Shown here: positions 24,880 to 33,028 of the stretch, in pieces
Layout of the letters: each line of letters begins with the position of its first letter
Numbering within the stretch: the stretch's first letter is position 1
NCBI GenBank assembly: GCA_012032285.1
Contig: JAAURJ010000010.1
Location: 1 to 64,000, forward strand
Length of the DNA stretch: 64,000 bases
Origin: Sphingomonadales bacterium
GTDB lineage: Bacteria > Pseudomonadota > Alphaproteobacteria > Sphingomonadales > Sphingomonadaceae
Direction of reading: 5' to 3'
The notes under the pieces: model-generated
Told to the model about the DNA's origin: nothing
Database searches by the model: none
Seen by the model: only the letters and a program-made list of their open reading frames with translations
Made by a program: the position numbers and the translations under genes

Positions 24880-25671
24880 ATGTTTCTGAAGACAGAGCCG
24901 TCGATGACGGAAATAGTATTCTTTGAAACGCGCTTCCAGATTTTGTCGGGGGTTTATCGGTCAGGCGCAATCATTGATCGGGATGATGTATGTAAGGAAT
25001 ATGGAGTTTCTGCAAAGGTCGTGTTAGATGCGTTTAGATTGCTTTTGGTGGAAGGGTATCTGGATTCACCCAAACGTGCAATATATGCCATTCGTGCTTG
25101 GGATGAAATACAACTTCAGGATCATTTTGAAATGTGGGCGACGCTTACTAGCCTAGCTGCGTCTAGGACCGCAGAGCGAGCCTCTATGGAGGAAATTGAG
25201 GAGTGTGCGATGTTATTGTCAGATCCTGACAGTTTCGATTTTGGTTTACCCAATTCTGTGGAGGAGCACATTAGGGAGTTTTGTCTTTTCAATGCAGAAC
25301 TCTTTCGATTATCGAAAGCGGTTCCGCTTTTGGGTTTATCGCAAAATTTCATTCCAAATGCTCTTCGGCGATATGGAATCTACTGTTCGAGTGCAGAACA
25401 GCTGAAAAATGACCGGAAACTGCTTTCCGAGATCACTGAGCTTTTGTATCAGCGTGATTCTGTTGGCCTCAGAGATGAGGTTGCAAAGTTAATAATGCGG
25501 CCGTTGGTCGATGTTATTCAATTTGTATCAAGTCATCAAAAGGAGTCCACATCGGTTGTGGTAAACCGTTTTTCTGCAGACATGAAAAGTAAAGGCTGTC
25601 AATTTGGGCTGGGTGGCCGTGAGCCATCCCTTGACGGCACGATTTACCCTTATGGATATGTTGCTAGATAG
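24880..25671 (+). CDS. GntR-family regulator with FCD-like domain (paralogue 2)
   Basis: The start is unclear; I used the ATG at 24880 (263 residues), and a TTG at 24862 or an ATG at 24904 are also possible. The N-terminal winged helix is clear (TRFQILSGVYRSGAIIDRDD through LDAFRLLLVEGYL), and the helical C-terminal domain resembles FCD (MWATLTSLAASRTAERASME). The end (GLGGREPSLDG) shares the GREP motif with the neighbours. It is convergent with the next GntR-like gene. No ligand can be predicted. Confidence 0.72.
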   Translation: MFLKTEPSMTEIVFFETRFQILSGVYRSGAIIDRDDVCKEYGVSAKVVLDAFRLLLVEGYLDSPKRAIYAIRAWDEIQLQDHFEMWATLTSLAASRTAERASMEEIEECAMLLSDPDSFDFGLPNSVEEHIREFCLFNAELFRLSKAVPLLGLSQNFIPNALRRYGIYCSSAEQLKNDRKLLSEITELLYQRDSVGLRDEVAKLIMRPLVDVIQFVSSHQKESTSVVVNRFSADMKSKGCQFGLGGREPSLDGTIYPYGYVAR

Positions 25672-25711
25672 TGGGTTTTGCGCAATTTCATCTAAACATA
25701 TTATGAGGTCA

Positions 25712-26554
25712 TTATTTTATAACCATAGCCTCAAAGTCTTTCCAATTTAGCGGTTCGCGGAACCCGACTTGCATGGGTGTGCCTGGTTCACCATAAGGCG
25801 TGAAGACCGGTTGTTCAGGCAGCGAGCTATCATTGTAATTGATTTCGCCGTCGTTGGCCAAACTTTGATATCTGCTGTTTTGAAGCACCATGGCGGGTAC
25901 CCATTTTTCCCACTGATGGGTAGCTAGTAATGAAATTTGTTTTTTGTCCTGTTGTTCAATGGCCTTGATCAAGCCTTTCATATAGGATTGCAGTGATCTC
26001 ATACCAGCATGGCCGATCGAGTATATAAGGCGTCTGCGCAAGACTGGAGGTACAGCCGACAAGAGAATTTTTCTGAAGTTTCTGACTTCAGTTGAATATA
26101 GGATGGTGTGCCAATACATCCATGCTCGTATTTGGAATGCTTCACAAACGTCAGCGGTTAACTCGCCAGAGAGGTCTATATCAATTGCTTTTCTGAGCAT
26201 GGATAACATGTCTTCATCATTACGTTCGCTAACTTTGCTGAGCATAAACTCTGCCATCTCTCGCAGCGTTGTCAAAAAATCTACGATTTCATCGTCGGAC
26301 CAGCTGATGATTCTGGCACTTTCTAATTGCCAATCGACCAGATATCCATGATCTGACAGGGCTTGGGTTACTTGGAATGCTAGTTGGTCGGAAAGCTGAA
26401 AGCTCTTAGCGAAGTTCTTCAATTTAATGAGTTGGCCTGGCCGATAAACGCCCGTTTGGATGCGATGTCGTGTTTCTAGAAAAATTCGGTCCCCGAGGTC
26501 GCCGAGTGATAGCTCGCTATCAAAGAAACCTGTGTCGATGTCGCTTGCAGTCAT
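25712..26554 (-). CDS. GntR-like transcription regulator (paralogue 3)
   Basis: 280 residues with AGGAG before the ATG. It has the same layout as the protein at 20584-21426: winged helix (GDRIFLETRHRIQTGVYRPG through ALSDHGYLVD), a long helical domain and the C-terminal VGFREPLNWKDF motif. The two proteins also share PPVLRRRLI/PPYLRRRLL near residue 170. They are therefore paralogues. Its gene is convergent with 24880-25671. Confidence 0.75.
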   Translation of the reverse strand: MTASDIDTGFFDSELSLGDLGDRIFLETRHRIQTGVYRPGQLIKLKNFAKSFQLSDQLAFQVTQALSDHGYLVDWQLESARIISWSDDEIVDFLTTLREMAEFMLSKVSERNDEDMLSMLRKAIDIDLSGELTADVCEAFQIRAWMYWHTILYSTEVRNFRKILLSAVPPVLRRRLIYSIGHAGMRSLQSYMKGLIKAIEQQDKKQISLLATHQWEKWVPAMVLQNSRYQSLANDGEINYNDSSLPEQPVFTPYGEPGTPMQVGFREPLNWKDFEAMVIK

Positions 26555-26782
26555 GGATATTGTCTCCTAACGGTATAATTTTATATCCAAGTTTAGCATC
26601 GACTGTTGGCACATGGCCAGAAAATATTCAACTTCTTAGGTTGTATGCGGCAGACTTTTTGTACCGCAGCCGCAAAATAGTTTGATTGGCTAACGCTATA
26701 CTTTTGATATGTATTTTTGCGCTCGTTTTTGAGAGGTATGTATTATCCATGTCAATAAGCCGGACACAGGGAATTTGAGGTT

Positions 26783-27145
26783 GTGGTGAAATTAAAGGCG
26801 AGCGCTGCTCAATATGATGTCAGCCAAGATTTTTTTGCGATAATGACGGAGGCAATTTGTCTCCACAGCAATCGGACAATGAAGTTTCAAACATTGCGAA
26901 CTGTTGTGGCAGTTATTTCTGAGAGGCTCTATGATCAGGAGTTTGATCCAAACCATTTTCAGATTTTCATCGACACTGTGCCCATTAGCGGTCCGAACAG
27001 GATTTATCTGAAGGTTGAAACTTGTATCAATGTGAGACTTACAGAAATGAAGGTTCGTTTGGAGAAAATCCACGGTTTTCCTTTGTCTGATCGCACTGCA
27101 ATCGCCTATTTTGTCCATTTGGGTATCGAACAAAATCTGTATTGA
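26783..27145 (+). CDS. Hypothetical protein, 120 aa
   Basis: A GTG start (with GAGG upstream) gives a 120-residue soluble protein, mixed alpha/beta, with no recognised domain. It is the last gene before the transfer operon on the same strand, so it may be part of transfer control, but that is positional only. About 250 bases of non-coding DNA follow. Confidence 0.55.
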   Translation: MVKLKASAAQYDVSQDFFAIMTEAICLHSNRTMKFQTLRTVVAVISERLYDQEFDPNHFQIFIDTVPISGPNRIYLKVETCINVRLTEMKVRLEKIHGFPLSDRTAIAYFVHLGIEQNLY

Positions 27146-27176
27146 CCAAAAAAACGTACTTGACAGTCTTGTCCAT

Positions 27177-27194
27177 ACTATGACATTTCATAGT
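27177..27194. promoter_or_regulatory. Palindrome in the leader of the transfer operon
   Basis: ACTATGA, CATT, TCATAGT: a perfect seven-base inverted repeat about 200 bases upstream of the first pilin gene, close behind a TTGACA-like box at about 27160. The spacing to a -10 box is not good, so I do not call the promoter itself. It looks like an operator for a regulator of the transfer genes. Confidence 0.4.
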
Positions 27195-27398
27195 GCGGAG
27201 CCAAGGGAAGGGTTCAGTTCGCGCTTTTGGCGTCGATTGGGTTGAACTCCAAAAACTTGATTTCGGTAATAGTCTGATTTCGTTTCGCTCGATGTCTGCT
27301 GATTTCGAGAGTGATGGAATGTGTCTAATTTTCATGGGGGTTTAGGGATACTCTGCTCCGCCTGAATATTCGGGTACAATTCAACAATGGAGTTCTAT

Positions 27399-27719
27399 AT
27401 GAAATTTTCATTACAGTTATTCACGCGCCAGCAGATGTTTGTTGTCGCATTGTTTTTGGCGCTTGCAGTCTGTTTTGCAACGATAGATCCAGTTATGGCG
27501 GGCACGGATGCCACGTTTAAGCCCATTTCTGACCGTATTGGTGCGTGGCTTACCGGCAGTTTGGGTTATGTCATTGCGATCATCGCCTTCATGATCGGTG
27601 TGGTAAACGCCATTCGCGGCGAGCGGGGCATATGGTCAATGGCTTTTCCATTTTTTCTGTCGATCATCATTGGTGTTGGTTTGACGGTTATCCAAGGCGG
27701 TTTCACCGCAGTAATCTGA
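27399..27719 (+). CDS. traA: TraA-type conjugative pilin (copy 1)
   Basis: A 106-residue prepilin from the ATG at 27399, six bases after TGGAG. A long Sec signal (residues 12-36) ends at VMAG, and the mature part has two hydrophobic segments joined by the basic loop NAIRGERG, as in TrbC/VirB2/TraA pilins. The second copy follows 54 bases downstream with the same length. A GC-rich stem behind the stop may stabilise this segment of the message. Confidence 0.82.
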   Translation: MKFSLQLFTRQQMFVVALFLALAVCFATIDPVMAGTDATFKPISDRIGAWLTGSLGYVIAIIAFMIGVVNAIRGERGIWSMAFPFFLSIIIGVGLTVIQGGFTAVI

Positions 27720-27726
27720 ATTCAAT

Positions 27727-27754
27727 CGGCTGCTTCATGATGATGGGGCAGCCG
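27727..27754 (+). other. Hairpin behind pilin gene 1
   Basis: CGGCTGC (27727-27733) pairs with GCAGCCG (27748-27754) around a 14-base loop. No T-run follows, so it is more likely a message-stabilising or processing stem than a terminator. Confidence 0.45.
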
Positions 27755-27773
27755 TAGGCCATGAGGGGGTTTT

Positions 27774-28094
27774 ATGAGATTTTCTGTCAAAATCGCTACA
27801 CGGGAACAGCTTATTTTTTTAGGACTGATGCTGTTTCTTAGCATTTTTGTCGCGTTAAGCGATCCGGTTATTGCAGGTACGGATGCGACTTTTAAGCCTA
27901 TTTCTGATCGTATTAGTGCGTGGCTGACTGGCAGTTTGGGTTATGTCATCGCGATAATTGCCTTTATGATTGGCGTCGTAAATGCGATCCGCGGTGAGAG
28001 GGGCTTGTTTTCAATGGCTTTTCCTTTCTTTTTATCGATCATCATTGTTGTCGGGCTGACTGTTATACGAGGCGGCTTTACTGCGGTTATTTAA
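27774..28094 (+). CDS. traA: TraA-type conjugative pilin (copy 2)
   Basis: 106 residues, aligned end to end with copy 1. From GTDATFKPISDRI through NAIRGERG the two are almost identical; the signal peptide differs clearly. This is a tandem duplication that has diverged mainly in the leader. Both copies look functional. Which of them builds the pilus cannot be told from sequence. Confidence 0.85.
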   Translation: MRFSVKIATREQLIFLGLMLFLSIFVALSDPVIAGTDATFKPISDRISAWLTGSLGYVIAIIAFMIGVVNAIRGERGLFSMAFPFFLSIIIVVGLTVIRGGFTAVI

Positions 28095-28100
28095 TTTTGA

Positions 28101-28124
28101 GGGTGGCTGTAATGCCGCCCTTTT
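28101..28124 (+). terminator. Hairpin with short T-run behind pilin gene 2
   Basis: GGGTGGC (28101-28107) / GCCGCCC (28114-28120) followed by TTTT, just before traL. As traL and the rest of the operon continue on the same strand, it should be a partial terminator (attenuator) that keeps pilin message in excess. Confidence 0.55.
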
Positions 28125-28140
28125 CATATGGGAATTTCTG

Positions 28141-28431
28141 GTGTCATACGCGAGTGAATATCGTATCTATCAGCGTCTCAACGACCCTGAAATTATCGCG
28201 ATTTGGACTATCGATGAGTTTTTTGCGGTCATATTTCCTTTTTTTCTGGGCGTCGTGCTGAAGGCAGTATTCATAGGTCTGGGTACTGGCCTGGTTCTTT
28301 GGTGGGTGTTGAAGAAGGTTAAAGCTGGTAAGTCATTGGCATGGGCTTATGGCCTTCTGCATTGGCATTTTTCGGGGTACTTTCCGAGCAAGCATCTTCC
28401 ATCGACTAGTGTTCGTGTGCTGACTGGGTAA
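28141..28431 (+). CDS. traL: TraL conjugative transfer protein
   Basis: A GTG start gives 96 residues with the TraL layout: a short cytoplasmic N-terminus with YRIYQRLNDPEIIAIWTIDE, then two hydrophobic segments, then a basic tail ending HWHFSGYFPSKHLPSTSVR. TraL is an inner-membrane component of the F-type secretion channel, needed for pilus assembly. Six bases separate it from traE. Confidence 0.85.
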   Translation: MSYASEYRIYQRLNDPEIIAIWTIDEFFAVIFPFFLGVVLKAVFIGLGTGLVLWWVLKKVKAGKSLAWAYGLLHWHFSGYFPSKHLPSTSVRVLTG

Positions 28432-28437
28432 ACACTT

Positions 28438-29043
28438 ATGGATACAAGACAGGCTTTTGCCGATAATACAAAATATCTTGCACAGCGAAACATGATAGCC
28501 GGTATCTCTGGCTTTTCGTTGTTTTTAAACCTAATTTTAGGCGTCTACGTCATGTTTCGTGATGAGACTGTAGTGCTCCAGCCTGTTATTCAACAGCCGC
28601 TTAAGATTACAGGGTCGCATATAACTTCTGATTATCTTGAACTGGTGACGCGGGACACGGCTATCGCTGTTCTCAACCGCACTCCTGCCAGTATCGATTA
28701 TTGGATGAATAATGTTTTGCGTATCACCGATCCTGCCGCTTATGGCCAGGTCAAGACCCAGCTTTTGCGGGTTAAAAATCAGCTCGGCGACACGGATATA
28801 ACTCAGCATTTTGAACCTTTGACGATTTCAACTTATCCCGATGATTTGCGTTCTGAGGTCACCGGAATTGTATACGTTTATGTCGGTTCTGCGCAGGTTT
28901 CAGAGACCCCTGTGCGTTATGAGTTTAATTGGACATATCGTGGGCTCAGCTTGAAATTGAGCGGATTTAAGGCACTTCAGAATGGCCCCGACGAGAATAA
29001 CGCCCTGACTGCTTCTCAGGGTGGTGAAGGGGTTGTACAATGA
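28438..29043 (+). CDS. traE: TraE conjugative transfer protein
   Basis: 201 residues with one N-terminal TM segment (about 20-40) and a periplasmic VirB8-like domain (SDYLELVTRDTAIAVLNRTP onward). TraE belongs to the VirB8 family of channel scaffold proteins. The stop overlaps the traK start. Confidence 0.87.
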   Translation: MDTRQAFADNTKYLAQRNMIAGISGFSLFLNLILGVYVMFRDETVVLQPVIQQPLKITGSHITSDYLELVTRDTAIAVLNRTPASIDYWMNNVLRITDPAAYGQVKTQLLRVKNQLGDTDITQHFEPLTISTYPDDLRSEVTGIVYVYVGSAQVSETPVRYEFNWTYRGLSLKLSGFKALQNGPDENNALTASQGGEGVVQ

Positions 29044-29747
29044 TGCGTAGAATTGTTTATGGTTTACTTGCGCTGGGTATTATTCAGTCGCCTGCTTATG
29101 CTGACCAACGTTATACGGTTCGGGATGGCGGCGAGATTGCTTGCCAGCTTTCACTGCGTGATGTTACACGTATTTCGGCGGTTGGCGACTTTATTGTTAC
29201 GGATGTCAAGCGTTCAGCGAGTGATCCTACTTTAGAGTTTTCTGTTGCTAATGAAGAAAACCGGGGTGATTTGTATCTGTCTTTTCAGGATGGGTCGGGG
29301 GCTCGGCGCGTTTCTTTTTTTGCCATTACGCAAAAGAATTTTGTCTATAAATTTGATTGTGATGTTGTTGATCTCCCTTCGCAACAGATCTTTATCCAGA
29401 ACCCAACTATCGACGAGTCGGAAGTGCAGGTTGCGTCTCAAGATGGTTGGGAGAGATTGCTTGCCATAGGCAGTGCGCTTGCTGAAGAAAGGCCTTATCC
29501 CGGTTTCGTTGTTTCATCTGTTCCGCTTGAGCCGCAATTTGTGGGCGGGCTTAAAACGCAGGTCATAAGAACATACACTGGTCAGGACATGGTTGGTAAG
29601 GCTTTGGACATTACAAACGTCCGTAGCAGCCGGGTAACTTTGCGTGAGGATGAGATAAAGAATGCGTCTACGATCTGGTTGTCATTATCGGACCCTGTTG
29701 TAGAACCTGGTGCCACGGTTCGTCTTTATGTCTTGGAACGGAAATGA
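29040..29747 (+). CDS. traK: TraK conjugative transfer protein
   Basis: 235 residues with a Sec signal ending around SPAYA and a beta-rich body typical of TraK/VirB9-like secretins (IACQLSLRDVTRISAVGDFI near the start, RSSRVTLREDEI near the end). It forms part of the outer-membrane core with TraB and TraV. It overlaps both neighbouring genes by four bases (ATGA). Confidence 0.87.
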   Translation: MMRRIVYGLLALGIIQSPAYADQRYTVRDGGEIACQLSLRDVTRISAVGDFIVTDVKRSASDPTLEFSVANEENRGDLYLSFQDGSGARRVSFFAITQKNFVYKFDCDVVDLPSQQIFIQNPTIDESEVQVASQDGWERLLAIGSALAEERPYPGFVVSSVPLEPQFVGGLKTQVIRTYTGQDMVGKALDITNVRSSRVTLREDEIKNASTIWLSLSDPVVEPGATVRLYVLERK

Positions 29748-30205
29748 CAACGGACACTGCCTTGAACACGGAAAGCATTGCTGACCAGCATGCACCGCCT
29801 TCCTTAGCGGTTCTGGTTTGGGGCGCCTTGATGCGGTTGATCTTGGTTGCTTTTTTGGGTTTGGCTCTTCTTTTTGCCTGGTTTTATTATACTGCCGCTT
29901 CGCAATCGTCGGAGTCCTTGGAAAAAGGTACAGCTGTTGTTGGCAGCAAGCGCGCTATTTTGCAGCTACCTTCGCAAAAATTACAGGGTTTTGAGCCTTT
30001 TATATACTCAGGCGTGACACTCAACATTGAATCAGAAAATTTTGTTCAAGATGCAGAGCTGAACTACCGGCTCGCTATGCAAGAGAGAATACGCGAAATT
30101 GGTGATTTGCTGTCGGCTAAGGGTAAGCCTGCTGCTGCTTATAGTCTGACATATCCTGCACAGCGGACATTAAACCGCAAAATAGAAGGTGATAAAAATC
30201 CATGA
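29744..30205 (+). CDS. Hypothetical membrane-anchored protein between traK and traB
   Basis: 153 residues with one N-terminal TM segment (about 22-45) and a charged periplasmic part. Four-base overlaps with traK and traB show it is an integral operon gene. The position corresponds to accessory proteins such as F TraP, but I do not recognise homology. The family is not named. Confidence 0.72.
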   Translation: MTTDTALNTESIADQHAPPSLAVLVWGALMRLILVAFLGLALLFAWFYYTAASQSSESLEKGTAVVGSKRAILQLPSQKLQGFEPFIYSGVTLNIESENFVQDAELNYRLAMQERIREIGDLLSAKGKPAAAYSLTYPAQRTLNRKIEGDKNP

Positions 30206-31644
30206 CTGTACCTGCTCAGCCTTTGGATAACGAGGGCGTTCCCAAAAGTGGCTTGGACGAATCTGTTTCTGGTATGGAGGCACTTCGTTCATCGCAGGAG
30301 GAAAATATACCTCCCGGATTTGCCAGTGCTGAAGAGGCTAATCTGTCTGCAGCCCGGAGGCAGAAATTTATTGTCTATGGAGTGGCAGGTGGTGCTGCGT
30401 TACTTATCGGTGCGAGCTTGCTTGCTCTTGCCAATTCTACATCAGAAGGTGGCAAGCCAACTGTTGAGGCAAATGGGGTGCCTGTGATTGGTGCCGATGG
30501 GCAACCATTGGATGGAAACACAAAACAGATTGATGTTGGAACTTCTGCAGCTCCGAGCATGGATCCTACTTTGCAACGATCGCAGACCGAAAATAAAATG
30601 ATCGATCTTCAGCAGCAGCTAAACGATGCTGAACAAAGAGGCGACGTTGTTGCGCAGCAGCGCATTCAAGGTGAGCTACAAGCAGCCCGGGCCAGTCAAT
30701 CTGCTGGGATATACGCATCCAGTATAAGCAGTCGGCCGTCTTCTAATAGTGGGCAGGGTGCAGAGGTCGCCGCCTTGCGTCAGGAGATTGCAAATTTGCG
30801 TAATCAACGCGCAAATCCAGTGCCTCTGCCTGTATCTGCGCCGGTGCCTTCTTCGGTTGCAGCTTATCAGGGGTCTACTGGACCATCTCCGGTTGTCGAT
30901 AATTCAGCTTCTGCCTCTGCTGGTGGGGGCAATGTGATAAAAATCGGTTCTTATTCGGCTGCTGGCGGTAAGAATGCTGAGCGAGCCGGTTTGACTTTTG
31001 CCGATACGAAAAATTACTTGCCGCCCAATTCAATTGCTACAGCCCGTGTAATTGTTGGCGCGGATGCGTCCACCAACGTTCGCAGTCAGTCAGATCCTAT
31101 ACCGGTAGTTTTACGTATCACTTCACGCGCCCGTTCTGTTGTGCTCAATGACAAAATTTTGAATACCGACATTTCAGGCTGCCTGGTGAACGGCGCTGCC
31201 TACGGCGACCTTTCTTCAGAAAAGGTTTTTGTCAAATTACAAAAAATGACCTGTGCTGCTAGCAATGGCGGGGTTGCTGTTTCAGAAGTAAAAGGCTTTG
31301 TCGCTTTTGCTGGTAAGTCTGGTGTGCGCGGGAGAGTTGTTTCGAGAGAAGGCAGCTTTGTAGTAAAAGCATTTCTGGCGGGACTTGTGGGCGGTATTGG
31401 ACGTCTTGGGGAGAATGTTGCATCCAGTCAGCTATATTCACCGACAATCACATCGGGATCAAACCGTCCTCCTATAGATCTTGGAGCGATTGCTGCTGGG
31501 GCAGGGGGGTCTGGTATTTCGGATGCGGGCGACAAGGTGTCAAAATATCTGATCGAGCGAGCGGAGCAATATCAGCCGGTGGTAGAGATGCCTACCGGTA
31601 TTGATGTCGAGGTTGTCTTTTTGGATGGGAGTTTTGTGAGGTGA
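30202..31644 (+). CDS. traB: TraB conjugative transfer protein (VirB10-like)
   Basis: 480 residues: a TM segment near 55-75, a long Q/A-rich coiled coil and proline-rich region (110-240), then a TrbI/VirB10-type beta barrel domain (NYLPPNSIATARVIVGADAS, DISGCLVNGAAYGDLSSEKV, VEVVFLDGSFVR at the end). TraB spans inner and outer membranes in the core complex. It ends in a four-base overlap with the dsbC-like gene. Confidence 0.9.
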   Translation: MTVPAQPLDNEGVPKSGLDESVSGMEALRSSQEENIPPGFASAEEANLSAARRQKFIVYGVAGGAALLIGASLLALANSTSEGGKPTVEANGVPVIGADGQPLDGNTKQIDVGTSAAPSMDPTLQRSQTENKMIDLQQQLNDAEQRGDVVAQQRIQGELQAARASQSAGIYASSISSRPSSNSGQGAEVAALRQEIANLRNQRANPVPLPVSAPVPSSVAAYQGSTGPSPVVDNSASASAGGGNVIKIGSYSAAGGKNAERAGLTFADTKNYLPPNSIATARVIVGADASTNVRSQSDPIPVVLRITSRARSVVLNDKILNTDISGCLVNGAAYGDLSSEKVFVKLQKMTCAASNGGVAVSEVKGFVAFAGKSGVRGRVVSREGSFVVKAFLAGLVGGIGRLGENVASSQLYSPTITSGSNRPPIDLGAIAAGAGGSGISDAGDKVSKYLIERAEQYQPVVEMPTGIDVEVVFLDGSFVR

Positions 31645-32495
31645 GCCCCTTCCTACAGCGGATTTTTGTGCTTGTTTTCATCTCGGGATTCTTCGCGCTG
31701 ATTATCGTGATGGAAAAGACTGATGCTTCTCCTGGAATTAGGGTAGCCGATCAGCAGTCGCTTGGTGCTTTTCGGTCTCTCAAAGAACAATTGCCGAATA
31801 CATTGATCAAATCTATAAAATGTGATCAGCCTATGGGGCTCTGCGAGGTGCGGGCAGGTGATAATATTTTCTATACTGACCGGGCTTCAAAATATCTGGT
31901 CATCGGGCATATTTATGACCTTGATCGCAAGGTTAACTTAACCGAGGCGAGTTTATCAGGTGCGCCTCTTGGAGATAATGCTTCGGATGGTGTGCCGGTT
32001 GAACGGGTTGGATTGAACGAAAATCGCAGTCGTCAATTGGCAGCCAACAAAAACTCTGTTGCTGCGACATCTGAAGAAAAAGTGGATGCTTCCACGCTGC
32101 CTGTCTCGGGGGCTATCGTTTGGGGTAATTTCAAAAGCCGCCCTGTTTATGTCTTTTCTGATTTTCGCTGCGGATATTGCCGTGAGCTTTCCTCTGAGCT
32201 TGCTGCCTTAAATGTGCGCGTCGTAGAGATGCCGATTTCGATTTTGGGGTCGCGGGAAATTTCCAATTCGGTTTTCTGTTCCAAAAATCGTCACAAGGCT
32301 TTGCTCGATGCTTATGCCGGTAGGAATTTGCCTGCTGGTAGTTGTGACACGTCGGCCTTAGATAAAGTTGAAGCATATGCAAGAGCACATGGTTTTGATG
32401 CAACTCCTATTCTTGTTCGCGGCGATGGGACAGTTTTGCGGGGCATGAGACCCCGACATGAATTGGCGAAATGGTTGAATGGAGGCCGCTTATGA
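31641..32495 (+). CDS. dsbC: DsbC-like thiol:disulfide isomerase
   Basis: 284 residues, GTG start overlapping traB. N-terminal TM/signal, a DsbC-type dimerisation-like domain, then a thioredoxin fold with VYVFSDFRCGYCRELSSEL and catalytic CGYC near 176. DsbC isomerises disulfides in cysteine-rich transfer proteins (here TraN, TraU, TraH). A dsbC gene between traB and traV is a known variant of F-type systems. Confidence 0.86.
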   Translation: MSPFLQRIFVLVFISGFFALIIVMEKTDASPGIRVADQQSLGAFRSLKEQLPNTLIKSIKCDQPMGLCEVRAGDNIFYTDRASKYLVIGHIYDLDRKVNLTEASLSGAPLGDNASDGVPVERVGLNENRSRQLAANKNSVAATSEEKVDASTLPVSGAIVWGNFKSRPVYVFSDFRCGYCRELSSELAALNVRVVEMPISILGSREISNSVFCSKNRHKALLDAYAGRNLPAGSCDTSALDKVEAYARAHGFDATPILVRGDGTVLRGMRPRHELAKWLNGGRL

Positions 32496-33019
32496 TAAAA
32501 CATGGCATCATCTTATTTGGTATGGTTGTATCCTTGTCGGGATGCACAATTTTTGGCGAAAAGAATGTCAAAGGAAATTTTGCCTGCGCACCTGCTGAAG
32601 GAACCTGTGCGCCGACGCTCAATATTGATGATGGGGCTATCAAAAAGCTGCGGGAAAATGCGCGGGCTGGCACAGCAGTTGTGGTGCCAGGTTCGACGAC
32701 ATATATAGCTAAACCAATAGGTCGCCCTGCGAAAATAGTCTTTCCCGCTTATATAGACGCGCAGGGACGGTTGCACGAGGCAACTATCGTTCACACTCGT
32801 TTTAACGATAATATCGTCGTTGCTGACCAATCGTCAATGCCGGTGGCAACTGGGCCTTGGGTTTCTGGGTCGGTCGATTTGGTAACTCATGCTTCGAAAG
32901 GCAGGCCGATGAGTCCAGTTAATCCCGTGGTTTCTTCGCCTGTCTACTCTCCTGCGCCGGTAGCTGCTGGCGACAGCGTTAATAGTGCTGAGACCTTGCC
33001 TATAGATCAGGGAGAGTGA
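32492..33019 (+). CDS. traV: TraV outer-membrane lipoprotein
   Basis: The ATG at 32492 (GGAGG six bases before, overlap with the dsbC stop) gives 175 residues with a lipobox VSLSGC at the signal end. The body has the TraV two-cysteine feature (FACAPAEGTCAPTL) and a proline-rich C-terminus. It anchors the TraB/TraK core in the outer membrane. Confidence 0.82.
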   Translation: MIKHGIILFGMVVSLSGCTIFGEKNVKGNFACAPAEGTCAPTLNIDDGAIKKLRENARAGTAVVVPGSTTYIAKPIGRPAKIVFPAYIDAQGRLHEATIVHTRFNDNIVVADQSSMPVATGPWVSGSVDLVTHASKGRPMSPVNPVVSSPVYSPAPVAAGDSVNSAETLPIDQGE

Positions 33020-33028
33020 GGCTGCGGT

